Position numbers and translations under genes: made by a program. Shown here piece after piece: positions 1 to 8,427 of a stretch of 64,000 bases of DNA (the first letter of the stretch is position 1; the number at the start of each line of letters is the position of its first letter). The stretch spans positions 1-64,000 of the forward strand of contig NZ_ATAE01000045.1 in assembly GCF_000474275.2 (NCBI RefSeq), read 5' to 3'. Origin of the DNA: Alkalihalophilus marmarensis DSM 21297 (GTDB lineage: Bacteria > Bacillota > Bacilli > Bacillales > Bacillaceae_D). Under the pieces are notes generated by a model. That model did not search any database and was not told the DNA's origin. It saw only the letters and a program-made list of their open reading frames with translations.

Positions 1-117
1 GATAAGTGGCGCAATAGAGCTTAACTGGTCCGAAGGAGCAGCGCCACCTTTGAATTCTTCTTGGATCCTTCATGATATTCATCTTGAATAATCTTCGTGA
101 TCGCCCTGTGAGACGAA

Positions 118-196
118 CCCTTTCTCTTCGTAATGATTCATGGATAAGCCTCAAAGAGAAACGCCATGCCTGTACTTCCCCGTAGAAGAGAAAGGG
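118..196. repeat. long inverted repeat upstream of the 5S relic
   Basis: A perfect 12-bp inverted repeat (ccctttctcttc at 118-129, gaagagaaaggg at 185-196) encloses a 55-nt loop. A second one (gtggcgc 6-12, gcgccac 41-47) lies further upstream. With the 5S-like tail just downstream, this could be a processing stem of a former rRNA transcript. No gene is recognisable here. Confidence 0.4.
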
Positions 197-201
197 TGAG
201 C

Positions 202-217
202 CAGGACGTTGCCAGGC
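202..217 (+). pseudogene. 5S rRNA 3'-end relic
   Basis: The string aggacgttgccaggc (203-217) is identical to the last 15 bases of the intact 5S rRNA at 1952-2069, and the preceding gtgag also matches. The rest of a 5S body is absent. A perfect-stem terminator follows at once, as at the end of an rRNA operon. I read this as the scar of a deleted or recombined rRNA operon end. The alternative, a structured non-coding RNA with a coincidental tail, is less likely. Confidence 0.5.
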
Positions 218-220
218 AAA

Positions 221-250
221 TAAAACACAATCCATTAGGATTGTGTTTTA
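221..250 (+). terminator. intrinsic terminator after the 5S relic
   Basis: A perfect 13-bp stem (taaaacacaatcc / ggattgtgtttta) closes a 4-nt loop, atta. The T-rich part lies within the 3' arm. It is placed as an rRNA operon terminator would be. Confidence 0.7.
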
Positions 251-300
251 TAGTATGCATAAACAGGGTAAGGGGCGCTTGTGAGCTAGGCTAGCAAATC

Positions 301-490
301 TCCTCGCTCATCAACTCGCGCAATAAATAGCAAACTCAATATAATACCTCATGCCAATGACGCATATCGAACCATAAATCGCGCAATAAACGAGCTTTGA
401 CGCATTTCCTCGCTCAACCTACGCATTTACAAGACAGAAGGATACAAATAACCAGACAATTGACGCAATAATGAGTGCTACTGACGCAAT
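301..490. repeat. degenerate GACGCA / CGCAATAA motif field
   Basis: This gene-free stretch holds repeated short motifs. TGACGCA occurs at 358, 398, 461 and 482; CGCGCAATAAA at 317 and 380; TCCTCGCTCA at 301 and 407. No open frame with a ribosome binding site is present. The rest of 251-660 shows nothing else I can name. Confidence 0.45.
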
Positions 491-694
491 CACTCCATTC
501 AGGTCCCAAATCAACATCTGAAATCGCCTCTCTCTTCTACTAGCATCCCGCACTTCATTCAGTTTCTAAGTATATCACTAATCTGATATCGAATTATTCC
601 AACAATTTAAAGGTATTTGTTACGATAATGTGTTAAAGTAAACAATAAGACTATTATTTAGATGATAGAAAGAGAACACAAGGAGTTGGAGTGT

Positions 695-1849
695 ATGCGT
701 GAGAAGCGATTTAATACTCAAGCGGTTCATTTTCAAAAGAAAGAATCAGCTTATCATGTGAGCAAAGCAAAACCAATTTATCAAACAACGGCCTTTACCT
801 TTACAGACCTTGATGATATGGAAAGCTTTTATGAAGGAGAAAAGAGTTATTTATATTCAAGATACAGTAATCCCAATACAGATGACTTAGGAGTAGGCAT
901 CGCTTTATTAGAAGGGGCAGAAGACGGGGTTGCTACGTCTTCTGGTATGTCGGCTATTCTAGCTGGAGTGTTAGCAGTGGCGAAAGAGGGCGATCATGTC
1001 CTTGCTTCAGAAGATTTATATGGCGGGACATATCAATTGTTTGAACAAGAGCTTCCCAATATGGGGATTGATGTGAGCTTTGTCTCATTTGAAGACTTAG
1101 AGACAGTAGAAAAGGCGCTCACAGACCGTACAGTGCTGATTTATACAGAATCGATCACTAACCCTTTGTTGCGGGTAGAAGATCTCGAGGGTGTGATCAG
1201 ACTTGCGAAAAAACATACGATCTATTCAATGATTGATAATACATTTGCAACACCATATTTACTGCAGCCAGCTAAAATTGGTGCAGATCTAATCGTACAT
1301 AGTGCTACTAAATATATTGGCGGCCACAGTGATGTCAACGCTGGAGTGTTAGTTGGTACTACGGAGCTTATCCAAAAAGCAAAAGCAAAAATTGTGACAC
1401 TTGGCTGCAATTTAACACCATTTGAAGCATGGCTTGGGTGCAGGGGCTTAAAGACATTAAGTTTAAGAATGCAAAGACAATGCGAAAATGCTTCAAACCT
1501 TGCAATGTCATTTAATGAAAGTGCAGGAGTAAGCAAAGTTTATTATCCGACCGATGTTTCTGCTAAAGGGAACGGTGCTATGGTAAGCATTGATTTAGCA
1601 GAAGAAGTAGATGTTGAAGAGTTTTTTAAGAACTTAAGCTGGGTTAAAATTGCTCCTACGCTTGCTGGAGTAGAAACAACAGTGTCTTACCCGTTACGTA
1701 CTTCTCATCGTACGATACCCGATGAATTGAGATCAGAGCTTGGGATCGGAAAGCAGCTGGTACGAATCTCTGTGGGGATTGAGGATGAAACGGATATAAT
1801 AGAAGCTTTTCAGCATGCCATTAAACAAGCTCAAATCAAGAACCTTTAA
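695..1849 (+). CDS. PLP-dependent trans-sulfuration enzyme (cystathionine gamma-synthase / methionine gamma-lyase family)
   Basis: A 384-aa cytoplasmic enzyme of the Cys/Met metabolism PLP family, which makes or cleaves C-S bonds in cystathionine, homocysteine or methionine. Family marks are the SRYSNP segment, the YGGTYQL phosphate-site loop, DNTFATPY, and SATKYIGGHSD with the PLP Schiff-base lysine near residue 206. I chose the ATG at 695 because AGGAG lies 9 nt upstream. An in-frame ATG at 662 has no ribosome binding site. Length fits the family (about 380-400 aa). The exact member (CGS, CGL, CBL or MGL) cannot be settled by eye. It stands alone between two rRNA relic regions, without an operon partner and without a visible S-box or T-box leader. 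Confidence 0.9.
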   Translation: MREKRFNTQAVHFQKKESAYHVSKAKPIYQTTAFTFTDLDDMESFYEGEKSYLYSRYSNPNTDDLGVGIALLEGAEDGVATSSGMSAILAGVLAVAKEGDHVLASEDLYGGTYQLFEQELPNMGIDVSFVSFEDLETVEKALTDRTVLIYTESITNPLLRVEDLEGVIRLAKKHTIYSMIDNTFATPYLLQPAKIGADLIVHSATKYIGGHSDVNAGVLVGTTELIQKAKAKIVTLGCNLTPFEAWLGCRGLKTLSLRMQRQCENASNLAMSFNESAGVSKVYYPTDVSAKGNGAMVSIDLAEEVDVEEFFKNLSWVKIAPTLAGVETTVSYPLRTSHRTIPDELRSELGIGKQLVRISVGIEDETDIIEAFQHAIKQAQIKNL

Positions 1850-1899
1850 CGGTTTTTGATTTGAGTTTATATTTTCTTAAAAAGAATTTTAATTAATGC

Positions 1900-1928
1900 T
1901 TGCAATGTTTTAGAACACATGGTATATT
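1900..1928 (+). promoter_or_regulatory. sigma-A promoter of the 5S-tRNA unit
   Basis: TTGCAA (1900-1905), 17 nt, TATATT (1923-1928), ending 23 nt before the mature 5S start. Spacing and position suit a dedicated promoter for the short 5S-tRNA transcript. Confidence 0.65.
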
Positions 1929-1951
1929 TATATATGTCTTAGAGACAACAT

Positions 1952-2069
1952 AGTCTGGTGGCGATAGCAAAGAGGTCACACCCGTTCCCATGCCGAACAC
2001 GGTCGTTAAGCTCTTTTGCGCCGATGGTAGTTGGGGGCTTCCCCCTGTGAGAGTAGGACGTTGCCAGGC
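1952..2069 (+). rRNA. rrf: 5S ribosomal RNA
   Basis: A complete 5S rRNA of about 117 nt. It starts in the usual tggtggcgatagc context, carries the ggtcacacccgttcccatgccgaacac core, split here as ggtcacacccgttcccat then gccgaacac, and ends gtaggacgttgccaggc. No 16S or 23S gene precedes it: a protein gene lies upstream instead. In B. subtilis an rRNA operon (rrnE) with a tRNA-Met sits just before thiL, so this looks like the residue of that operon (established synteny plus inference). Confidence 0.95.
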
Positions 2070-2123
2070 TAACAATTTTTATGTTTAAGAATTGAAAAGT
2101 TGTCTATAATAATAGTATAGCGT

Positions 2124-2197
<74 letters not shown>

Positions 2198-2206
2198 TAC
2201 CTGGAG

Positions 2207-2238
2207 AAACCGGAACATATTTGTTCCGGTTTTTTCTA
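2207..2238 (+). terminator. terminator of the 5S-tRNA unit
   Basis: Stem aaaccggaaca / tgttccggttt, 11 bp, loop tatt, followed by a run of T. Confidence 0.85.
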
Positions 2239-2305
2239 TGTTCTCATCATACTTAGATTATAGCTTGCACATCACTTATAAGATCAGCTAAACTAATACA
2301 GATAC

Positions 2306-2334
2306 CCTTAGGAACATCTATCCTAAGGTTTTTT
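2306..2334 (+). terminator. second hairpin terminator before thiL
   Basis: ccttagga / tcctaagg (8 bp, 7-nt loop) followed by six T. It lies 33 nt before the thiL start, so it may be a leftover terminator or an attenuator for thiL. Confidence 0.6.
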
Positions 2335-2367
2335 GCGGGATGATGTACATCAGAAGGGGGCATGAAT

Positions 2368-3354
2368 GTGAAAGATGAGTTTTCATTTATATCAAAGATT
2401 ACTCCCCGTCATACTCATCAATCTTCCTTAAAAGTAGCAATCGGTGATGATGCTGCTGTTTACAGCGGGACGGATCTGTTTGATGAGGTCATATGTGTGG
2501 ATACTATGGTAGAAGGAATACATTTTAGGAAGGACACCCTAACGCCTTACCAGATTGGAAAAAAAGCGTTAGCGGTTAATCTTAGTGATTTAGCAGCTAT
2601 GGGAGCGATCCCTCACTATTATCTGGTTTCTATTGCTATCCCAAAGAGCTGGAGTGAAGAGCAGTTAGAAGCTGTTTATCATGGGATGAAAGATTTGGCC
2701 AATCAATTTAAAGTCGATTTGATAGGCGGAGATACGGTATCGATTCAAGAATGTCTAGTAATTACTGTTACTGTCATTGGGAGAGTTGAAAAGAATCGAA
2801 GCCTCCTTCGTTCTAGTGCTGAAGTGGGGGATAATGTTTTCGTCACAGGTTACGTAGGTGGTTCGGCAGCCGGTTTATCACTATTACTTGAAAAAGGAAA
2901 TGAAGCTCCTTACTTCGATCATGAACAAGAACTGATCAAAGCTCATCAAGAGCCGGTTCCACAAGTGAGGGCAGGGCGAATTTTTGCCCAGTCAAATGAG
3001 AGAATCTCATTAAATGATGTGAGTGATGGGCTAGCAAGTGAAGCTAACGAAATTGCTGAAGCCAGCCAGGTCACTTTATTATTATATGAAGAAAAATTAC
3101 CGCTTCATCCAGCTATGTCAGCAAATGAGTTAGACCAGCAGCTCGATGCCGCTTTATATGGCGGAGAAGATTTTCAGCTGATTGGAACAGCTTCTAAGGA
3201 AACCTTTCCTTTAATACAAGCAGAATGTAAAAGGCAAGGGATCTCATTACATCTAATAGGTGAAGTTATAGATAATCAGCCAGCAGTATATTTACAAAAA
3301 GAAAATGCAAAAATTTTGCTTTCAAAAAAGGGATACAATCATTTTTCAAAATAG
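2368..3354 (+). CDS. thiL: thiamine-monophosphate kinase
   Basis: ThiL phosphorylates thiamine monophosphate to thiamine diphosphate with ATP, the last step of cofactor synthesis. The N-terminus has the AIR-synthase-like ATP-binding fold. Visible marks are the family start KDEFSFISKITP, GDDAAV (near residue 28) for Mg-ATP binding, the VNLSDLAAMGA helix, GGDT, and NDVSDGL in the C-terminal half. The GTG at 2368 is preferred: AAGGGGG ends 7 nt before it, while an in-frame ATG at 2362 is only 1 nt from that site. The protein is 328 aa, normal for the family. It heads the thiL-tsaE-tsaB-rimI-tsaD run known from B. subtilis (ydiA-E). Confidence 0.93.
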   Translation: MKDEFSFISKITPRHTHQSSLKVAIGDDAAVYSGTDLFDEVICVDTMVEGIHFRKDTLTPYQIGKKALAVNLSDLAAMGAIPHYYLVSIAIPKSWSEEQLEAVYHGMKDLANQFKVDLIGGDTVSIQECLVITVTVIGRVEKNRSLLRSSAEVGDNVFVTGYVGGSAAGLSLLLEKGNEAPYFDHEQELIKAHQEPVPQVRAGRIFAQSNERISLNDVSDGLASEANEIAEASQVTLLLYEEKLPLHPAMSANELDQQLDAALYGGEDFQLIGTASKETFPLIQAECKRQGISLHLIGEVIDNQPAVYLQKENAKILLSKKGYNHFSK

Positions 3355-3363
3355 GTGATTTCA

Positions 3364-3831
3364 ATGGATAAATGGACAATCAAAACAACCTCTCCCGAAG
3401 AAACGGCGCAGCTAGCTGAGCGAGTAGGAGAGCTTGTACAAGCTGGTGATGTACTTACGCTTGAAGGTGATTTAGGTGCAGGTAAAACCAGCTTTACTAA
3501 AGGGTTAGCAAAAGGGTTAGGAGTTACACGGGTAGTTAGCAGTCCAACCTTTACGATTATAAAAGAATACAAAGGAAGAATTCCGCTCTATCATATGGAT
3601 GTCTATCGTTTAGATGAGGGCGCGGAAGAACTTGGGTTGGAAGAGTATTTTGAAGGTGAAGGTGTGTCTGTGATTGAATGGGCAAGCATCATCCGAGAAC
3701 AGCTTCCAAATGATCGTCTAGACATTGTGATTACTCATGCCGGTGATACGACGCGTGAATTATCATTTTTTGCAAGAGGAATCCGTTATGAACAACTAAG
3801 TAAGGAGTTAGCGACATGGGCTACACATTAG
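3364..3831 (+). CDS. tsaE: tRNA t6A biosynthesis ATPase TsaE
   Basis: A 155-aa P-loop ATPase that works with TsaB and TsaD to make N6-threonylcarbamoyladenosine at position 37 of ANN-decoding tRNAs. The Walker A motif GDLGAGKT stands near residue 37, followed by SSPTFTI and the MDVYRL segment of the family. Start: the ATG at 3364 has AGGTGA 5 nt upstream, overlapping the thiL stop; an in-frame GTG at 3355 has no room for a site. Its 3' end overlaps tsaB by 16 nt, so translation is coupled. Confidence 0.95.
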   Translation: MDKWTIKTTSPEETAQLAERVGELVQAGDVLTLEGDLGAGKTSFTKGLAKGLGVTRVVSSPTFTIIKEYKGRIPLYHMDVYRLDEGAEELGLEEYFEGEGVSVIEWASIIREQLPNDRLDIVITHAGDTTRELSFFARGIRYEQLSKELATWATH

Positions 3832-4532
3832 CAATCGATACGTCCTCATATGTACTGACTGTTGCAGTCACAGAAGACTCTAAAGTGTTGGGTGAAATGA
3901 CGACTAATATTAAAAAGAATCATTCGCTGCGTTTAATGCCTGCGATTGAGCAGCTAATGAGAGATACGGGAATTACACCAGAGCAGCTAACAAAGGTTGT
4001 TGTAGCTGATGGACCTGGCTCTTATACAGGTGTACGTATAGCAGTGACGACAGCAAAGACCTTAGCATGGTCTTTAAATATACCGCTCGTCGGCGTCTCG
4101 AGTCTAGAATTAATGGTTCAAAATGGTCGTTTCTTTGAAGGGTATACGGTTCCTATTGTAGATGCCAGACGAGGACAAGTATTTACAGCCCTTTATAGAG
4201 GCGAGCAGCATAAAATGACCGTTCAGAAAGAAGATCGATTAAGGATGTTAAATGAATGGTTAGAAGAGTTAAAAGAGATAGAAGGGCTAATTTTGTTTGT
4301 AGGACAAGACGTTGAACTGCATCAGGAAGACATTCAATCAGCCCTCGGTGATAAAGCGGTCTTTGCTCCTGCTCAAATGACTCTGCCTCGGGGCGGGGAG
4401 TTAGCTGCACTTGGGGAAGAAAAAGAAGCAGTCGAGTCTATTCATACGTTTGTACCTCGTTATCTCCGTCTTGCAGAAGCTGAAGCCAAATGGCAAAGCG
4501 AGCAGAAGAAGGCGTGTGAGTCCAATGATTGA
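3816..4532 (+). CDS. tsaB: tRNA t6A biosynthesis protein TsaB
   Basis: A 238-aa ASKHA-fold paralogue of TsaD and its partner in the t6A complex. Family features are the N-terminal LAIDTSSYVLTVA phosphate-1-like motif, ADGPGSYTGVRIA (typical TsaB GPGSFTGLR segment) and VDARRGQVF. It lacks the metal-binding HxxGH motif of TsaD, as expected. It overlaps tsaE at the start and rimI at the end (8 nt). Confidence 0.94.
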   Translation: MGYTLAIDTSSYVLTVAVTEDSKVLGEMTTNIKKNHSLRLMPAIEQLMRDTGITPEQLTKVVVADGPGSYTGVRIAVTTAKTLAWSLNIPLVGVSSLELMVQNGRFFEGYTVPIVDARRGQVFTALYRGEQHKMTVQKEDRLRMLNEWLEELKEIEGLILFVGQDVELHQEDIQSALGDKAVFAPAQMTLPRGGELAALGEEKEAVESIHTFVPRYLRLAEAEAKWQSEQKKACESND

Positions 4533-4989
4533 GCAAGCGAAAAGTATCATTCGTTTAATGACAATCGATGACATTGAAGGGGTCTATGAAGTAGAAAAGA
4601 ATTCTTTTCCGACACCTTGGAAGCCATCCATTTTTATTAATGAATTACACGTGAATAAGTATGCTCATTACTTTGTATGTGAAAAAGAAGGCTATATTGC
4701 GGGCTATTGTGGTCTTTGGGTGATAGGAGAAGATGCTCAAATTACAAATATAGCGGTACATTCTTCTATGCGCGGACAAAAGTTTGGAGAACAACTTCTT
4801 TCTTATGCGATGAATCATGCTAGAGAGCTTGGAGCTGTCCATATGTCACTTGAGGTAAGAGTGAGTAATGTCGTTGCACAAGGCCTTTATAAAAAGCTAG
4901 GTTTTAAAGAGGGTGGAATCCGTAAAAATTACTACACGGATAACCAAGAAGACGCAATGGTAATGTGGGTGAACTTAAATGGAGAATAA
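4525..4989 (+). CDS. rimI: ribosomal-protein-alanine N-acetyltransferase RimI
   Basis: A 154-aa GNAT acetyltransferase of the RimI family, which acetylates the N-terminal alanine of ribosomal protein S18. Motifs are NSFPTPW near the N-terminus, AQITNIAV (motif D/A strand), [10 protein letters not shown] (acetyl-CoA loop), LEVRVSN and [14 protein letters not shown] at the end. I chose the ATG at 4525, which begins just downstream of the RBS-like aagaagg and overlaps the tsaB stop. A GTG at 4516 is possible. It sits inside the t6A gene run as in B. subtilis ydiD. Confidence 0.92.
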   Translation: MIEQAKSIIRLMTIDDIEGVYEVEKNSFPTPWKPSIFINELHVNKYAHYFVCEKEGYIAGYCGLWVIGEDAQITNIAVHSSMRGQKFGEQLLSYAMNHARELGAVHMSLEVRVSNVVAQGLYKKLGFKEGGIRKNYYTDNQEDAMVMWVNLNGE

Positions 4990-5995
4990 AGAATTGATAT
5001 TAGCAATTGAAACCAGCTGTGATGAGACGTCTGCTGCGGTAATTAAGGATGGGAAAGAGATCCTAAGCAACATTGTCTCCTCACAAATTGAGAGTCATAA
5101 ACGGTTTGGAGGGGTAGTGCCGGAAATTGCATCTAGGCATCACGTTGAACAAATTACCCTTATTATTGAAGAAGCGATGAGTGAGGCCGAAGTGACTTTT
5201 AAAGACCTTTCTGCCATTGCTGTAACGGAAGGACCGGGTCTTGTCGGAGCGCTGTTAATTGGAGTGAATGCGGCTAAAACACTGGCATTTGCCCATAACC
5301 TGCCGTTAATCGGAGTTCATCATATTGCTGGTCATATTTATGCAAACCAACTTATCCACAAACTTGAATTTCCGTTACTGACGTTAGTGGTCTCAGGCGG
5401 TCATACGGAGCTTGTGTATATGGAAAGCGATGGATCATTTGAAATTATAGGTGAAACGCGAGATGATGCTGTAGGGGAAGCCTATGATAAGGTAGCTAGA
5501 ACAATTGGTCTTCCATATCCTGGCGGGCCTCACATTGACAAGCTTGCACATGAGGGCGAGTCTAGCTATGACCTTCCAAGAGCTTGGCTTGAGCCTGACA
5601 GCTTTGATTTTAGTTTTAGTGGATTAAAATCAGCAGTTATTAACACCTTGCACAACCAGAAGCAGCGTGGTGAAGAAATTAATACACAAGATCTTGCAGC
5701 GAGTTTTCAAGCAAGTGTAATAGATGTATTAATAACAAAAACAAAAAGAGCGCAAGAGAAGTACAATGTTAAACAGGTGCTTCTTGCAGGCGGAGTAGCA
5801 GCGAATAAAGGGTTAAGGGCAGAGCTTCAGCGAACCTTTGAACATACAGAAGTAGAGTTAATTATCCCGCCATTAAACTTATGCACAGATAATGCAGCGA
5901 TGATCGGGGCTGCAGCAAGTATCAAATACAAGCAGGGCAAGTTTTCATCGTATGATTTAAATGGAAATCCAGGTCTTGATTTAGAAAGAGAATAA
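4979..5995 (+). CDS. tsaD: tRNA threonylcarbamoyladenosine synthase catalytic subunit TsaD
   Basis: A 338-aa Kae1/TsaD protein that transfers the threonylcarbamoyl group to A37 of tRNA. Seen: [13 protein letters not shown] at the N-terminus, the metal-binding HHIAGH motif near residue 112, VSGGHTELV, and the C-terminal [10 protein letters not shown] and CTDNAAMIG. Length is normal. It overlaps rimI by 11 nt and closes the operon, which ends in the terminator at 6014. A perfect DnaA box (TTATCCACA, 5352-5360) lies inside the gene, near the cluster that follows. Confidence 0.96.
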   Translation: MENKELILAIETSCDETSAAVIKDGKEILSNIVSSQIESHKRFGGVVPEIASRHHVEQITLIIEEAMSEAEVTFKDLSAIAVTEGPGLVGALLIGVNAAKTLAFAHNLPLIGVHHIAGHIYANQLIHKLEFPLLTLVVSGGHTELVYMESDGSFEIIGETRDDAVGEAYDKVARTIGLPYPGGPHIDKLAHEGESSYDLPRAWLEPDSFDFSFSGLKSAVINTLHNQKQRGEEINTQDLAASFQASVIDVLITKTKRAQEKYNVKQVLLAGGVAANKGLRAELQRTFEHTEVELIIPPLNLCTDNAAMIGAAASIKYKQGKFSSYDLNGNPGLDLERE

Positions 5996-6013
5996 CGAGT
6001 AACTTTCAGGTTT

Positions 6014-6058
6014 AAAACCACTTATTGGTGCAAATGCTACCTATAGGTGGTTTTTTTT
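6014..6058 (+). terminator. terminator after tsaD
   Basis: aaaaccacttat / ataggtggtttt, 12 bp with one G-T pair, then a run of eight T. Confidence 0.85.
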
Positions 6059-6080
6059 AGGCATGTAAGCGATCTCTATT

Positions 6081-6266
6081 TTATCCACAGGTTTTATTAA
6101 CATTCATGTGGATAACGTGGATAACTTAAAAATGATACGTTTTTGCAAGGGGTAAACTGTTATTAACTTTGGTTGTGGATAAGTGGAGATTGAATGTGAA
6201 TTTTTAAATAAACCCTTATAATATAAGGGTTTTACCTGTGTATAAACCTGTGAATAATGTGGATAT
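6081..6266. promoter_or_regulatory. DnaA-box cluster downstream of tsaD
   Basis: Five perfect matches to the DnaA box TTATNCACA or its complement TGTGNATAA stand at 6081, 6107, 6174, 6237 and 6249. One-mismatch copies stand at 6116 (CGTGGATAA) and 6258 (TGTGGATAT). Nearly all share one orientation. An AT-rich palindrome (6210-6232, arms aaacccttat / ataagggttt) lies between them. Further perfect boxes occur at 5352 (in tsaD) and 7562 (in the next gene). No dnaA or dnaN is nearby, so this is not oriC. I recall that B. subtilis has a DnaA-binding cluster at the gcp-ydiF junction, the same place. Confidence 0.8.
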
Positions 6267-6297
6267 GTCAGAAAATTATACGAAAAGGCTGGTAGCT

Positions 6298-8427
6298 ATG
6301 TCGCAAAAGGTAGGTTTGTTAATTCTTATTATTTGTTTATTTATTCACATTCCGGTTTCCGCTGAAAATGAACAAACATTAATTATCGTTGTAGCGCCTG
6401 ATCTTTCTTTTGAAGATGTCAAACGTATTTTGGAGACAGAAGAGAATAATGAACTGTGGAAAGAAGCAGCGATCGGTGCATTAAACATTAAACCAGATGG
6501 GCCTTATTCTTATTTAAACAGTATGGTTAGTATAGGAAGCGGCAAGAGAGCGGTAGGGGTGCAGGACTGGAATAGCTATGAAGGTAATGAACAAACAGAG
6601 TTTAATGTGACAGCAAGAGATTTAGAGATTCAATTAACGGGCCAGGCTTCATCATCAAGTCTTAGTCATCCACATTTTCACCGCTTAGTAAGTAAAAATG
6701 ACAAGTCTAGTTATCAACCGCGTGTTGGTATCCTTGGGGATAAGCTAAAAGAAGCTGGGATCGATCGTTTTGTATTGGGTCACAGTGATACGATAACTGA
6801 AAAAATAAGATACGGTTCTCTTCTTGTCATTGATTCAGAAGGGGTGGTAGAGGGTGACTATAAACAATCTGTAAAAAAGTCTCCCGCCTCTCCGGCAGGA
6901 AAGGAAATGGATGAAGCATATTTACTAAGTGAATTACAAGTCCGAAATGGTTTGATTGTCATTGAATGGGGAGATCTCCATCGGTTATATGAACATAGGT
7001 CTTTAATGAAGGACTCACATTTTAATCAAGAGAGAGACTATCAGCTAACGCGATTGGGAGCATTTATTCAACAATTACGCCAAAAAGAACAGGGTGGTCA
7101 GGCGGTGTGGCTTCTTTCGCCGATGATGAACGACGAAGCTTATGATCAAAAACAGCAGCTGGCTCCTCTTTTGATATGGGGTAAAGAAAATGGAGGTTTT
7201 CTTACCTCGAATACGACTAATCAACATTATCTTATCAGCAATCTTGATATAGCACCTTCCATTCTTGCTCACTTTGGGTTGAATGACCCAAGAGATTTGC
7301 CTGGACATAGCATTCAAAGAATGAATGTTGGTGAGGGAGATAAACAAAAAGTGCTGAATCATGTGGATGAATTAACCTTAATTTATCAGTCCAGGGCAAG
7401 TGTTCTTTCTGCCTATATTACGACACTTGTTATCTTATTGGTCGTAGCAGGGGTGCTTAGTTTTTTCAGAAAACCTCAGATCATGGGTCAGAATGTATTG
7501 AAAATGATTATTTTATCAGCTCTTCTTTCACCTATTCCTTTTCTCATAGGATCTAAACTGCTTATCCACATTGGTATCACAGTGTTCGTGTTTTTTGTTG
7601 TTATTTTCTCACTCGGTTGTGGATATATAATCAGTCGGTTTAAAAGAAATGCCATTGCCATCGTAGGGGGCATGTTATTTGTTCTTATTTCACTGGATTT
7701 ACTTTTAGGAACCCCTTTTATGCAGCGATCCTATTTAGGCTATGACCCTATTATTGGGGCAAGGTATTACGGCATTGGAAATGAATATGCGGGGATTTAT
7801 ATTATTTCAGGTCTTGCTCTTTTAAGCGGTTTTCAATTGGTAAACAAAAAGATGAGTGTCATGATGGTAGTAGCATTAGGAGCGATTCAGCTTATTTTAT
7901 TGGGGCATAGTGAGCTTGGAACAAATGCTGGAGCAACATTGGCTGCGGGTATTGCCTATTTCTTTCTTCTATTTCGCTTATTACAATTTAAATGGACTCT
8001 ACTCCGTGCCATTCTCATTGGAGCGGCTTCTCTTCTTCTATTATTTTCGTTTTTATTTGTGCTACAATTAACAGGAAACCAAACGCATATTGGAGCTGGG
8101 TTTAATCGTTTGTTTGCAGGAGATCTAAGCTATCTTCTTCATACGATTGAAAGAAAAGTTTCTATGAACTGGAAGATCTTCAGGCATTCCAATTGGACGC
8201 AATTATTTGTGACAAGCTATCTTGTTGTGATGGTGATGTTAATAAGGAAGACATTGCAAAAAAGTCATCAATTACACGCGTTAATTTTGCAGACAGGTAT
8301 TTGTGCATCCGTTGCGTTGCTTGTATTAAATGACTCGGGAGTAGTGGCTGCTGCAACATCAATGTTTTGTGTCGTATGTATGCATTACTACTGGCTCTTA
8401 GAGCAAAAGGAAAAAAGGGGAGCATGA
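6298..8427 (+). CDS. membrane protein with N-terminal alkaline-phosphatase-like domain
   Basis: A 709-aa protein. Residues 1-23 form a signal peptide or anchor (hydrophobic core, then VSAEN). The next ~350 residues are extracytoplasmic and resemble the alkaline phosphatase / phosphopentomutase fold: TLIIVVAPDLS at the start, and near the end a LDIAPSILAHFGL block typical of AlkP-like proteins. From about residue 365 on there are some ten hydrophobic segments with basic loops. The catalytic metal set is not obvious, so activity is uncertain. Start: ATG 6298 has AAGG 9 nt upstream; earlier in-frame GTG/ATG codons overlap the DnaA boxes and lack a site. The next gene overlaps by 4 nt. Substrate unknown. 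Confidence 0.75.
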   Translation: MSQKVGLLILIICLFIHIPVSAENEQTLIIVVAPDLSFEDVKRILETEENNELWKEAAIGALNIKPDGPYSYLNSMVSIGSGKRAVGVQDWNSYEGNEQTEFNVTARDLEIQLTGQASSSSLSHPHFHRLVSKNDKSSYQPRVGILGDKLKEAGIDRFVLGHSDTITEKIRYGSLLVIDSEGVVEGDYKQSVKKSPASPAGKEMDEAYLLSELQVRNGLIVIEWGDLHRLYEHRSLMKDSHFNQERDYQLTRLGAFIQQLRQKEQGGQAVWLLSPMMNDEAYDQKQQLAPLLIWGKENGGFLTSNTTNQHYLISNLDIAPSILAHFGLNDPRDLPGHSIQRMNVGEGDKQKVLNHVDELTLIYQSRASVLSAYITTLVILLVVAGVLSFFRKPQIMGQNVLKMIILSALLSPIPFLIGSKLLIHIGITVFVFFVVIFSLGCGYIISRFKRNAIAIVGGMLFVLISLDLLLGTPFMQRSYLGYDPIIGARYYGIGNEYAGIYIISGLALLSGFQLVNKKMSVMMVVALGAIQLILLGHSELGTNAGATLAAGIAYFFLLFRLLQFKWTLLRAILIGAASLLLLFSFLFVLQLTGNQTHIGAGFNRLFAGDLSYLLHTIERKVSMNWKIFRHSNWTQLFVTSYLVVMVMLIRKTLQKSHQLHALILQTGICASVALLVLNDSGVVAAATSMFCVVCMHYYWLLEQKEKRGA

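Noticed and set aside
570-660. CymR- or S-box-type control before the trans-sulfuration gene
   Set aside because: gaattattccaac is only a partial match to a CymR site, and no S-box or T-box conserved elements are present.
6081-6266. Chromosomal origin oriC
   Set aside because: DnaA boxes are dense, but dnaA, dnaN, rpmH and gyrase genes are all absent, and the neighbourhood is the thiL-groEL region.
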